A stretch of DNA of 64,000 nt from Rhyzopertha dominica (taxonomy: Eukaryota; Arthropoda; Insecta; Coleoptera; Bostrichidae), in assembly GCA_025024175.1 (NCBI GenBank), contig QCXZ01000137.1, positions 70,618,680 through 70,682,679 on the forward strand, given 5' to 3'. Each line of letters begins with the position of its first letter. The stretch's first letter is position 1. Positions 48,111 to 59,433 of this stretch are shown one piece after another. The position numbers and the translations under genes were made by a program. The notes beneath the pieces are model-generated. The model did not search any database and was not told where the DNA came from. It worked only from the letters and a program-made list of their open reading frames with translations.

Positions 48111-49441
48111 CACACGAACTGTGTTATAGTATACAGCTTTAAAATTTAATTGAAGTTTAAGTGAAGCGAAATATCAAATGTATACCATATTTCGTATGTA
48201 AGCTTCTTTCCATTTGGAGCTTCCAGCCAGTATTTATGTATTGCAACAAAATGGTTTTCGTGTCTCAAACCATTGCTTCTTGTAGCAACGGTCTTTTGCT
48301 ATTATCGGCTTATCTTAGGAAAGAATACGTATCACATTAGCAATCCACACTTTTCATTTTCTTGGCGATTATGAACTAATGGATTTTTCTCCCCCCTCTC
48401 CCTTTGACGATGTCCCAATAATGTACACCAATATCAGCCTGCCAAAACGATGTTCATTTGTCGCTCCAATTCGCAAAAGCAATGTCTGCCACTTCAAATT
48501 CCTTCTTTCATTCATTATAATATTCCAGTCGGAGTAATAAACTCGATGCTTCTATGAAAAGCTCTTGTTCAAGTATAAACGAATGATACCCAAATCGCAA
48601 TGCAAAATTTTCAGTATACTTTCTCATTGTCTTCTTTTATCACGAACTTTATTACCCGCTCGTTATATCGAAAATGAACACAACTTGCAGTACGTGCACT
48701 TCTAAAAGCGACATTGCCATTGTTTTGTTTCATGGCTCTTCGCATAATCGTGTAGTTGTCCAGCAATTTTGTGGGTTTAGAGCCGTGACCGAAAATACAT
48801 TGTGGGTTATCAGTTTGATTTTTCTTCTGTATGCTTATCTGAGGTTACTTTCAATAAAATTATTGTATTTAGTACGTCGTGAATGAGGTCACCGAACCTT
48901 CCTATTTAAATTGCATATCATTTACTGCCTTGCTAGTTTATCTCAGCTCTTTTGGTATATTTTATTTTGCTTATTGTCAGTTTTGATCTACACGGCAGTA
49001 CACTGTTCTTGTTATTATATTTTGCTTGTTTTGATAATTTGTTTCTGAAAAAGATAATATCGAGTCATGTTTTGGTAATATTATCCCTATCTAAGTAGTA
49101 AAATGGTTCTGACTGATCATTTACATGTCACCTTATAATCTGTTTCTTTTTTACAAACTACCATATTTAGATGAACGAGTCATTCCAGTACCATTTCAAA
49201 AGTTTTATTAATCGTTGGTAGATGAGGTACAAACAGGTTTTTTCTGTTTTGTTTGTTCGATTTTGCTATCTTAAAATTGCTATATTCAAATCAGCATCTT
49301 CCCCGTAGNCGTAACTTCGTACANTTATAGCCAAATGTCAACATTAATTCAAATGTGCACCTGTTTCATTGCTGGCGACTCCACTTCCTTCATCTGCATG
49401 CTCTGGTTACATAAACATGATTTAAAAATTAGGTAATTACT
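48111..49441. other. No gene recognised
   Basis: Mixed sequence with no supported coding frame, RNA or repeat pair. Confidence 0.4.
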
Positions 49442-50118
49442 TCCACATCCAACGGATGGGAAGTATTGTATCGCGAAAAAAATTTTTATTTGCTCGTTTG
49501 CTTTAAAATGGTCGAAAACGCAAAAAAAAACAAAATTTGAGCAAAAAATTTTCTTGTCTGTCTGTGGTTTTGTTTGTATACACGATAACTTTCCAAGGAC
49601 TTAATATATGAACTTGAAATTTGGCAAACGTATAAATCTCAACTACCCAAATCGACCTATTGTTTGTGAGGTAAGAAAACGGTTTTTCCTAAATATCTCC
49701 AAATATGTTTAATATATTCAAAAAATAAAAATGCCATCAGATAGGAAATAAAATTTCTCACAAAAAGTGTATTAGATTATTCAAAATTTCGACATTTTCG
49801 AAATATTTCCAAAAAACCTATTTTGGTCCCTGCTCGTAGGTTTTTTTAAGTTTTGGTATTATATAGAAAATCAAATTTCTGATCAGAAAGGACTCTTGTA
49901 ATTGTTTTGTTAAGTTAATAATTTTCGAGTTATTTGAAAAAAACCGACTTTAAAATTTATATATTTTTGCTAATATCACGAGGACTTTGTCTTAGAAAAA
50001 ATGTGTAGAGAGACAAAATGCTCAAAATCTTATTACTAATAGTACAGTATAAGAAATAAAAACGTAAATGTCATTTTGACAATTGGATGTGTTGATTCAA
50101 TTTGCAGCGGTTTTTTTG
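49442..50118. mobile_element. Non-autonomous repeat with CCACATCCAA ends, copy D
   Basis: Second copy of the element at 29424-30301, same orientation, beginning TCCACATCCAACGGATGG and ending past ATTGGATGTG to CAGCGGTTTTTTTGA. It lacks about 170 bases present in copy C (the GGGGCGAAATTGGGGGGGTA region). Left flanks of the two copies are unrelated, which fixes that border. Confidence 0.6.
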
Positions 50119-51502
50119 ACTCCGTTGTTGAATGTAAGGATTCTTGAATTTGCTGATTTTACAAGTTACGTTGGATTATTTTTACCAATAAAGAATACAG
50201 TTTTCCTTATTGTATTGTTGATACATTTAACCATTTTTATCTATTTTTATATTATTTTTAAACCACAATTTGACGCCTTCAAAATTGAAATAAACAAAAT
50301 ATCATGTTGGGATCTTAATATTATCGTCTGCAGAAGCTGCAAATTTCGATGGTTTAATTATTATGGTAATCAATAATACAATGGCTTTAAATTTGGCTGT
50401 ATATATAAATGACGTTGTACGAGTTTTCTTTTACAAATTGTTAATATATTATTACGTCAGTAGTTATGTATTTTACAAATGTTTTGAGGTGTTGCTTATT
50501 TCAATTCAGTTTCCGGTTCATCTTATACGTAAATAATATCACATTGTAATTTACTTTGAATACAAGGTAGCTGTAAATAACTGTCCTAGGATGTGATTTT
50601 TTACGTTTATATGTTTCTTTAGTCTTCAACGTTTATTACAAAAAAAAATGATTGCAAATTGCTCAAAATGCACAAATCCGAATTATAGGTTTTGGACTCA
50701 TCACCCTAAATAATCTCAACTATTGACTGTTGTTAATCATTATTTTTCAAGATAATACTTGCAGCCTAACTCTTCCAAACCTATACTTGTGATGTATTAA
50801 AAATTATTATATAGGCTTAGCTAAATTACGAAATATCGCTTAGGCCGAAGTCGCATTGAAAACAATAAAATTACTGGAAAAGGACGATTTTAGGAGCAAC
50901 TTCAAGTCGAACCTGACACTGCTGCAGCAGTAAGCTTAATGCCATCCAGCCATATGCTGCGGGAGAAGTAGAGCATTATATATCTGGTAATATATTTCAC
51001 GCCCTCCCTTGTATTGCCAATTGAATGTTTATGAAAATTATGACTGACAACTCCATCAGAGGTTTAATAAACAGAAACAGAAGCTGGAGTACCAAACCTT
51101 TAGAATAGAGCTGCGCGAGTTCAAAAAGTTCAAACTATAGACTGTGTAGATCATGTTTAACGTCTCTGGGTGTATATTACTTTAAGTTTGGTTTAATAAG
51201 GCTTACGAACCATAAAATTAAGGTGGCTAAGTAAATCTTACATTACTATCATTAATAACGTCCTAATGTTTTCCCTGCTTACTGCTCAGTGGCTTCTCTT
51301 GATCACAATCGTAATATTTTTATATGTTTAACAACACACAGTTCAACGGCATTATCGCGAAGATTATGCTTATTCAATATACCAACAAGGCTACTTAAAT
51401 TCTCGTTAAATACATGCGAAATTCTAGGCGTATCGTCAACATGCGTATGAATTTTACAGTTCTTCAACATATTGACAAAAGTTGACGTTTATAAAGCAAA
51501 GC
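50119..51502. other. No gene recognised
   Basis: AT-rich; the 97-codon frame at 50083-50376 starts inside copy D and is leucine/isoleucine-rich by base composition. Confidence 0.4.
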
Positions 51503-52783
51503 AATTGGGTATTATCACTTTTTTTGAAAATTACATAAAATGAATCTTGAAGTGCATATATATCGTACGCCATGTTAGAAAAAACAACAAACATATTTGT
51601 AGGTAGAGAATTTCAGGTCTGAAATTCGAATCTTAGGAGTCACCGCCAAAACGCTTCTATCCAAGGTTATTCAACTCGTGACGTCAAGTGTCATGTAAAC
51701 ATTACCGAGGAGCGCGCTGTTTAATGGTGTAGTATCTGTCTTATATTGGAAAAGCTTTTGTGTGGTTTTCATTGAAAGGACGGTGTAAGAGGTCGCACCA
51801 AAAAGTGATTTGTGTAGTTTTACAAGCATCTATTATGTACGGAAAACAAAACAAGTGTTGTTTTGTACATGGTTATAAAAGTACTTCAGTTAGTACAGCT
51901 AACAAAATTTATGTAACCGTGCTTCGAGATTATCAACGTATGAAACAGTTGTTTAAGGCCCCTAGACGTGATATGCCGAAATCGCAAAGTTTGTTTTTCT
52001 GTTGTGAAGATCATCTTAATTCTTACTGTAAGTTTTATTATTCTTTTTGGGGTTATAAGTGTTTACCATTCAGTTTCCATTTTGTTATAGCTTGAAGAGG
52101 ATATGAAAAATTATATGCGTTTTAAGTTGATAAAGGGAAATGTTATAATAAAGAACGACGTTGTTTTCCCATATAATCGACTGTTAGCCAGACCGGAAAC
52201 GAGTCGCAAGAGCCCCGAAAATAAATGGCAATTTATATTTATTCTGACCTCTAAAATAAATGTCAAGTTTGGGGCACATTTTTGATTCTTACGTTTTTAT
52301 GTTTACAAATAGTACGTTTCCAACAACCCACTGTGATCAAATTATCAATGCTACGTTAATTTGAGAAAAAATTCACTTATGCTGTTGCTTTTACGTTTCT
52401 CATTTCCGCTGCGTTGAACCGCTCGTCGCTGTACACCAATTCCATAACAATGAACATGCCTTCAGAAGTCATAACTCATAAGTATTTCACTTTTTCTTGG
52501 CGCATTTTAATTCGCTTGTCACAAAATGAACGCAAACAACAAATTGATAAATTGACGGGCTGACCCCAGATGTAAACAAGCGGCCATTTACAAGACACCT
52601 GACGTCACGGCCAATATGTTCGCGTTTTGGCGGTCCCTTTGAATATTCACATTTTTAATATTAAAAATACACCTTACGATCCATTTTTTCGAATTTATAA
52701 GCTGTCACAGCTGTTTTACGGATTAGATGCTACATATTAATATGCAATTTAATAAAATATAAATGCATGGCAAATACCCAATT
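51503..52783 (+). mobile_element. THAP-carrying DNA element, copy B
   Basis: 1.28-kb second copy of the element at 21713-23026, with the same 11-bp ends AATTGGGTATT/AATACCCAATT, the same inverted CACCGCCAAAACGC blocks and TGACGTCA sites. Its THAP exon is intact. Flanks differ from those of copy A, so each is a separate insertion. A target duplication longer than the palindromic AATT could not be seen. Confidence 0.75.
51835..52230 (+). CDS. THAP-domain protein fragment within copy B
   Basis: From ATG at 51835: MYGKQNKCCFVHGYKSTSVS, then VTVLRDYQRMKQLFKAPRRD and SLFFCCEDHLN. This has the THAP zinc-finger layout (CxxxH-type start, about 45 residues, then CxxH) used by P-element-type transposases and by cellular THAP proteins to bind DNA. 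Just after it a GTAAGT occurs, and ~60 bases on TTGTTATAG precedes EEDMKNYMRFKLIKGN, which together with VVPHIFDC in copy A resembles the AVPxxF end of THAP domains. Exon phases do not match cleanly at these sites, so the present copy may be damaged. No catalytic domain follows. Confidence 0.5.
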
Positions 52784-55099
52784 GTGCAAAAAATGTTCTA
52801 ACAGATGTAGCTGTTTAATTTTTAATTTCTGGCTCATTATCAGTTTGTGACTGAATTGAACTAACGTTTCTTTTTTTCATAATTTCTTAAAAGAGCGGAA
52901 GATTTTTGACGGACAGAGAAGGAGCATTTAATTTTAGTTGCAATAGCAATAAGCCAGGATTACCATTTCTAGTTTCCATTATATTCATTTTTTTCATTAA
53001 CAGTCGATCTTTCATATGTTGTTGAAAAATGGTTGTATATCTCAGACTTCGCTAATGGCATTTTATGTTTTCCGTAGTTCCAGTACATTTAACTAGTACC
53101 CTTTCCCTGTAAATTATCCAGACCTACCGAAATTTGTTTCAAAAGGAAGTACATATTCTTTTTTGAGGCCAGTGTTTACTACCCTCTAGAATATTGTGTT
53201 ATTAATTATGACATTGTTTTCCTCGCAGATCTGCAGCAGAATGTTTCAATTAAGCAGGTAACAATTATACATTTCTGAACAATCTGCGACACTATTTCAT
53301 CGCTTAGCAACATTTGTGTCTTACCACTCACACTGGCCTGCTTAAAGGGGCACTTCACCTGAAGCGGACTAGCGAACATTTAATTTTTCAAATTCGTTAT
53401 TATTTTGATGTAATGTACATCTGCAAGGGCTAAACACAGATCAAAAAGTAACTTAAAATGTCTAGATCATACCTATCTGTCAAATTTCATAATAGTCCTT
53501 TTATTGGTTTAAGAGTTAGAGAAAATAGGGTGACAAGCTGTACTAAATTGTCCACTCAATTCTCTACCAGCCACTGTGCTGTACCCCAAAGTTCATTAAA
53601 GATGATCAGGGCGATTTAAAACAACTGTATGTTAATTTTCGAAGATATTTACAACTAACTGGATCTAATTGTTCAAAGCATTCGATAAGAATATTACCCA
53701 TGGATAGCAATATTTCTAACTAAATATTAAAACATGAATATTACATTAAATGTCAATGTACTGATCTCTTATTAAGTTTTAGAACTTATCACATATCGTA
53801 AGAAGACATCTACAATCACGTCAAGTTGAAACTACATGTAGAAGAGACGACTTAAATGGTTTTTAATTCTCCTTGCATGCAAATGAAACATTTAGCTATT
53901 GTTTATTATAACTATTTAATTTGTATTGGTATCGTAGACTTGAGTTTTTCAGCTGGTCCTATAATTCATTTAATTAAAATGGTAACTAAAAACCATTATA
54001 AAATTATACACTACATTAACTACAACTTATCGTTGATCTTGTCGAGCGCACCAGGGATAGTTTTCAAATTACAAAACAAGCTGCTGGACCATTTGTTCTT
54101 AAGGAATACAGAATAGAAAAGCAAGAAAGAAATACTACACACGACAGCACGACACACAATTATTAGACAATATTTCATTAAACCTTTTACTTTCTACAAA
54201 AATCTTTAAGATATCTAAGATCGAATGTGACAAATTCCAAAAAAGATAAGCATAAAAATAAACATTAAAAAGGTTTTTAATTTCATTTGAAGAATTCTGG
54301 TCTTCCTGTTCCTCTAGAAAATAAATAAGGATTTTATTTGAGAACATTCACTGGATGTTCGTCTGTTTTCCACGAGTTCAGATGCTGTTGGGGGCATCAG
54401 CCAAGATCTCGCATACTGGGTAGTGTGTAAATTTTTAGTTTCCTACTAACAACCTTGAAACTTTGGAAACTGCTTTTGTCTTTCGAATGTAACCCAAATG
54501 AAGTTAATTAAAATACCAATTACGGAAGGAATTGTACAAATACTAAGTAATTCTAAACATCTAACACACAAAGCAACCATAATATACAGTACCGAAATAT
54601 AAATATATGGTTTGAAAAACATTATCAATCTGGTTAAACACTTAGCATCAACTAACTACAGACGCAATTTAATGATAATTATTTTCTAGATATTTAAAAT
54701 CGAACAGGCAATCTTTAATGAACGTTTGCGTTCAGCACAGAGACTGATAGAATGTTGAGTGGATGATTTATCAAGCTGGCTTGGCACTATTATATCCTTA
54801 ATAAACTCATAAACCAATGCGAGGCCCATTATAACATTTGGTAGGTGTAATCTACGCACCTTAAACTATTTTTCAAGCCATTTTGGAAATAAATTTAAAT
54901 GGTCCAAATTTGTGAAAATTTGAAATAAAGAATTCATTTTCGCTTGTTTTCTGTAAAGAAAATTGCAAACTTAAAATTGGAGTTCCTTCTTAGTAATCAG
55001 AAAGGGCAATACATNGCCTATAAGGATCACACATCAAACTTATTCCTTACGGATCTTCTTCATCCAAGTAGCTGTGTTTGAACTATAGCGTACTTCACT
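52784..55099. other. No gene recognised
   Basis: AT-rich. Short frames at 53856, 54135 and 54446 have no features beyond composition-driven hydrophobic runs. Confidence 0.4.
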
Positions 55100-55560
55100 T
55101 TCCTCCAAATCCTCACGAGGAAACCACGCTTCACACGAACAATTTATCTGCCTTTATGTTTAGGCCTTGCAGATGTACAAAATATCAAAATAAATACTAA
55201 AAATGTTGGGGGTGTCTGCTTTACGTGAAATGCCCCGTAAGTATACTGTACTACCCAGACTACATTTTTTTATATCCTTAATGACCAGATCCTTACATGA
55301 TAAATTTAAAATGTTTCTTGAATAACCGTAGGTAATAAATTTAGAAGCTAGTTTTCCTTTAATACTTTTTTTCACACCCACCATGTTTGTAGCTTTGTCA
55401 GTAGTAAAGGTCTTATCTCTATATCCGCGTTGTGATTCATATGATGAAATCAGATTACAACAAAATATTCCGAGGTATGTGGTTGATCTGATAAATAGCT
55501 TCGTTTAGAGAGGCTTTTCGTTTTTCATTTGCAATTGAGGCACATTACTGGCCCGTTATG
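55100..55560 (-). pseudogene. hAT-type transposase relic (second family)
   Basis: Minus strand. KTFTTDKATNMVGVKKSIKG followed by KLASKFITYGYSRNILNLSC and KDLVIKDIKK matches the DUF659-type block of hAT transposases (TDNAxNMxxA...YGCxAHxLNLxxKD); the usual C and H are Y and R here. To the right near 55.57-55.52 kb WCEYIHNGPVMCLNCK may be a BED finger remnant. It is a different lineage from the hAT element at 35.3 kb. Confidence 0.6.
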
Positions 55561-58500
55561 AATATATTCACACCACGCCTTGAGAGCAAAGAAAAAAGTT
55601 TACTTTTTCTTCAGCATAATAATTGGATAGTTGTTTGATCTGCACATTTGCTGTGCATCTAAAGTCACAGTTCGCAGCGAAAATTGATGTGTTTTCTTCA
55701 GTAATTTGTTTATCGACTGTTGATATCCCAACTGGAAAACTAGCCGCGGTAGAATTCTGGACTTTACTCTTATTTCCAACTGTCCTGGACTCCTCACTTT
55801 GAAACTGTTATACTCCAGATGAAGACTGCATAGCTTGATGTGGAAGCGAGCGTAGAAGACTTGTTCTCGCACTTGGTAGAGCAAGTTGTCTTCTTAGAAC
55901 TGAAAAAAAGATATTCGTTTTTTTTTAGTTAAGCTTGATACACGATGCTCTAAGACTTTAGACATCCCAATTAATGCACTTCACTTTACTTTCACTTGTA
56001 ATGCACTTTATATTTCGATGATCAACATTAACCCTTAGAGGGCAATTTTTCGGTAATTTAACCACAAAATTACATGCATAGAACCATGGGCGCACCGAAG
56101 GGACCCGGACTGCCAACTCTGGGCCCTTCCCACTTTCCATACATTTAGCTGATTAATTAAGTACGTATTTACGAAATTGTTAATGAAGTAAAATTTATAG
56201 ACAAGCGTATTTCACAATTTTCATCCAGAACTCATGTTTAACCTATGTAAATGACATTCAATAAGTCGTTGTCAAGCGGTTTCCCAGCTTATTTTGGTCA
56301 GGAGTCATAATACGATTTCTACTCTTCTAATATGTTTTTCTTATAGTGATTGTTCAACTATGCATGATTCTGTTATGTAGAATACACAGTATCGGTCACA
56401 TACTTGTATTTGGCGGTATTTCCGATCTTATTAGTTCCAAATTTCAAAATTAATACAGCGAAACTAAAAAATTTCAAAAATATCAATTATTTCGAGCAAA
56501 AATCCATCCGAGCTAAGAGTTATGAAAGTCTGTTTAAAGTATAAGTTTTAGGAATCCANTAGCATTATAAGCACACCCAGTGTNCTGTTACAATGCCAGC
56601 ATACAAAAGACTTTTTGAAAAACGGATTAAATATATTTCAGTTTATTTAAATGAGGCTTAATTTGGTTAAAATTTCGGTTAAAATATTAAGTGCTGGGTT
56701 AATTTTTGGAAGCAGTACACTGGCGGACTACGGAGGTTGACTTAATTAAAAAAAAATAGCTAAATGAAAAATGTGATAATCAAATAAACCAAAAGGCTCA
56801 GTCTAAATAAGAGAAGGTATATTCTGTACTGTGTTCATAACAAAGCATGTCTTGCATAATTTTATGCAACTATCTTATTCTGATTTTACACAGTACCTAC
56901 TCATAATGTGTATAAAATCGTCGTCGAACATTGAGATGTAATATGCTATCATTTTAGTGATGTATTGCGGTGTTTGGTTATTATCTAGCATTTATGTAAT
57001 CGACTGGTTATCTTTGCAGCTTGAGAAAAATAACAAATGGTGGTTTTAAAATTATGCAGAAATTTGAGTAAAATTAGATGTATGAGTAAAAATTGTTAGA
57101 GATAAAACGACCATCAATTTAATGCTGATTGGTGGAGTTTGGCCAGCTGACGCACAATGCTGGAGCTTATAATATGTATTTTTAAGTTCAAATAAGATTA
57201 GCTAAACCAGCAGCTTAAATCATTACATTCTTAGGTAGTGTTTCACGACCAGGTTGTTCCCTCATTCTCAGTTTTGATAAATTTTTTATCTATCCTAACT
57301 TAAACTTCTAAAGCAAAAAGTTGAAACTAAAAAGGGCATCGGTTAATTTAATTAATATTTAATAAGTGCGAATTTCCAAATCACGTGGTTCTATTAGTAG
57401 ATGCTTAAGGCGAAATTTATATTTATTTAGTACTTGGTTTGACATTACTGTAGATTATGTGAATCACGGATTTTTATTCTTCCAAATAAAATGTATCTGC
57501 TCATCTTTTGTTAAACGTGAGAGACATGCAACTGAATGTGCTACCTATCGCCGAAGTGAGATCATCAATAATCGAATGGTCCTGTTGCCCCCATTTTTTT
57601 TATTGCAGAATATGAATCTACATGAAAAAATATAGACCCCTGTTATTTTTATTTTTTACAAAGAGCTTAAAAAAAGATTGTTTATGTTTAAAGTTTGAAT
57701 CTCTGACGTCAGCGTTCCCTGGCGCGCTTAGTGCGGTGTAACTGTGTGATGTTGCCACGCCATTTTCTGATCCTGGCATTCCTGTCGGCCGAGATGAAGT
57801 TTCTGAAATCGAAGTCGCAGCAGCGTTGCCATTTTATTCCAAACTCGCAATCGTAATTATGAATTATAAAAACCTACACGCGAATGGATGTGTTAAACGC
57901 GATTCGTTGTTAGTCGTTTTCACTGTAAATATTAAAACGTAAAATATATTAAATTAAAATTATAAATTGCAGCGGATATATCGCAAACAGAATTCATTTT
58001 ATGGCAGCTGAAGGATAAGTTCATATTTCAAGTGATATTAAAACTGGAACAACTATTTATTAAGTAGGTAAACTCGTTTAAACCTGAGTTACAGCATGTA
58101 TAGCTGCCGTTACATCATTTTATTCAAGTCGCAACCTTTAAATAGCAAAATCGCCTAATTTGCGTAAAATCGAACGATCTGGCCACACGAGTTTCCATTC
58201 ATGTAAAATTCGTCAATCATGCGTAAGTCAATTTTTGGTAAATTGTCTGAAGATCCCTTCACATAATCTTGCACAGTCTATGTTTGAACAACAATGTACT
58301 AAGTAAATAAAAACAAAACTTTAACGCGTCCTCCGTTCTCAAACCAAAACGTAAACAAAGGTACAAAGGCACAGAACCACAGAACATACGCGTGTTCAAC
58401 AGCGACAAAGGTGTCAAGCATGCAACAGGGCAACCGGCGCATTGGCGCAATAGCGCAGTGCGTCTCCAGGAACGGTGACGTATCACGAAATATTTGAATT

Positions 58501-58880
58501 TAGCGGTAAACCTTTAAAGGTAAAAATAAGATACAAAAACATTAAAAATATTTTTTCTGTTGCCAGCTTCTAACTTCATTAGGTCCAAGCAAAGTCGCAC
58601 ATGTGTTATAATAACGATTTATTGTCAAGGGCAACAACCCCATTAGGAATAAACGAGCTTTTGAAGATTAGTATGTATAAAAAAAAACATAAAAAACTTG
58701 GGTCTTCACAGAAATTGTTTCAAGTCACCTTGCAGAAAATCAACGAAGATTATTCATTGAATAAATACTTCTTTAATCACTGAGGTACATAATCCGATAA
58801 AGGCACATTTTTATTTATGTTGAATTATTCAGTAAGGGAAATTCCTGCTTTGTACCCCCTTAGACCAAAAGCTGGGTACG
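55561..58880. other. No gene recognised; promoter-like blocks near 57.7 and 58.4 kb
   Basis: The frame at 55600-55884 (minus) lacks known features. Blocks at 57.71-57.86 kb and 58.35-58.48 kb are GC-richer with CpGs and could be promoters. ATGAAGTTTCTGAAATCGAA at 57.80 kb opens a 20-codon frame without a donor. Confidence 0.35.
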
Positions 58881-58918
58881 CCCATGCATAGAACCCTTAC
58901 CTTACCAAACCAGTGGTG

Positions 58919-59012
58919 AAACTTGATGGGATCATTATCCTTCAAGGAAAGATACCCGCGCGGCCGTATTCCATCACCGCTGACATCATCCCACGAAGAA
59001 TCAGCCTAAGTA
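58919..59012 (-). CDS. Possible coding exon of unknown gene
   Basis: Not recognised. The minus strand between TTAG (near 59013) and donor GTAAGG (58913-58918) has the open frame ADSSWDDVSGDGIRPRGYLS then LKDNDPIKFHHWFG, with a protein-like composition unlike the AT-rich chance frames nearby. The pyrimidine tract of the acceptor is weak and no partner exon was found. To the left the sequence (ATGGGCGTACCCAGC) looks repetitive. Confidence 0.25.
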
Positions 59013-59043
59013 GTTTGCAACGAACTTATGGTGCCTGCTAATC

Positions 59044-59126
59044 ATGGCAGTGAGTCAAATCGAGAACCGCCAACAGGTGTCCCCTCAGCACCAGCAGGAG
59101 GCCGAGGATATCCTCGATGACGCATC
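59044..59126 (+). CDS. Possible first coding exon of unknown gene
   Basis: The plus strand ATG at 59044 opens MAVSQIENRQQVSPQHQQEA then EDILDDAS and meets donor GTGAGT in phase 2. The translation is Q/E/D-rich with balanced codons and sits in a CpG-rich block. It is 284 bases upstream of the MVSGKL exon but in a different phase, so it would not splice to the same acceptor. I cannot name it. Confidence 0.35.
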
Positions 59127-59269
59127 GTGAGTGCGCGCGAAAGCACTACTTGTCGTCTGCCGTTGCTTTCCATTGGTGCTTCGTTACTAACGAAAGCCAC
59201 GAAGCCCACCACATTGGTCGTCCTTGTCCTGGAACGCCAGAGCGACGGTTTACCCGCAATCCTAACGGA

Positions 59270-59409
59270 CGAGGCGGTTCAGTTGCTTCTTGATTGTTAG
59301 TTCAAAAGACGGGTGGAGTGTACATTCGGTTTGTCCCTTGGCGGAGCTCGTTATCGTGCAAGTTGTGATTCTGTGAGTTTTTGTGGTGGTTCTTCTTGAG
59401 GATTTCAAG
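59270..59409 (+). promoter_or_regulatory. Candidate promoter/5' UTR before the MVSGKL exon
   Basis: GC-rich stretch with an initiator-like TTCAGTTG at 59278-59285, and no ATG between it and 59410. Consistent with a TATA-less start and a ~125-base leader. Confidence 0.35.
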
Positions 59410-59427
59410 ATGGTTTCCGGAAAACTG
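59410..59427 (+). CDS. Moe: Candidate alternative first coding exon, Moesin-like N-terminus MVSGKL
   Basis: CAAG ATG GTT TCC GGA AAA CTG is followed by donor GTAAGA, encoding MVSGKL in phase 0. Context (CAAGATGG) is a good start. Same phase as the MPKS exon 15 kb upstream, as expected for alternative first exons joining one common exon. In insect Moesin genes, several short N-termini are spliced to the FERM exon. No FERM-coding sequence was recognised to the right up to 64,000, so the gene body would lie outside. The gene name is tentative. Confidence 0.4.
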
Positions 59428-59433
59428 GTAAGA

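Noticed and set aside
50083..50376. 97-codon hydrophobic plus-strand frame
   Set aside because: Starts inside a repeat copy, composition-driven, no homologue phrase in the sister copy.
57796..57858. ATG with MKFLKSKSQQR, a possible first exon
   Set aside because: Stops after 20 codons and has no donor in frame.
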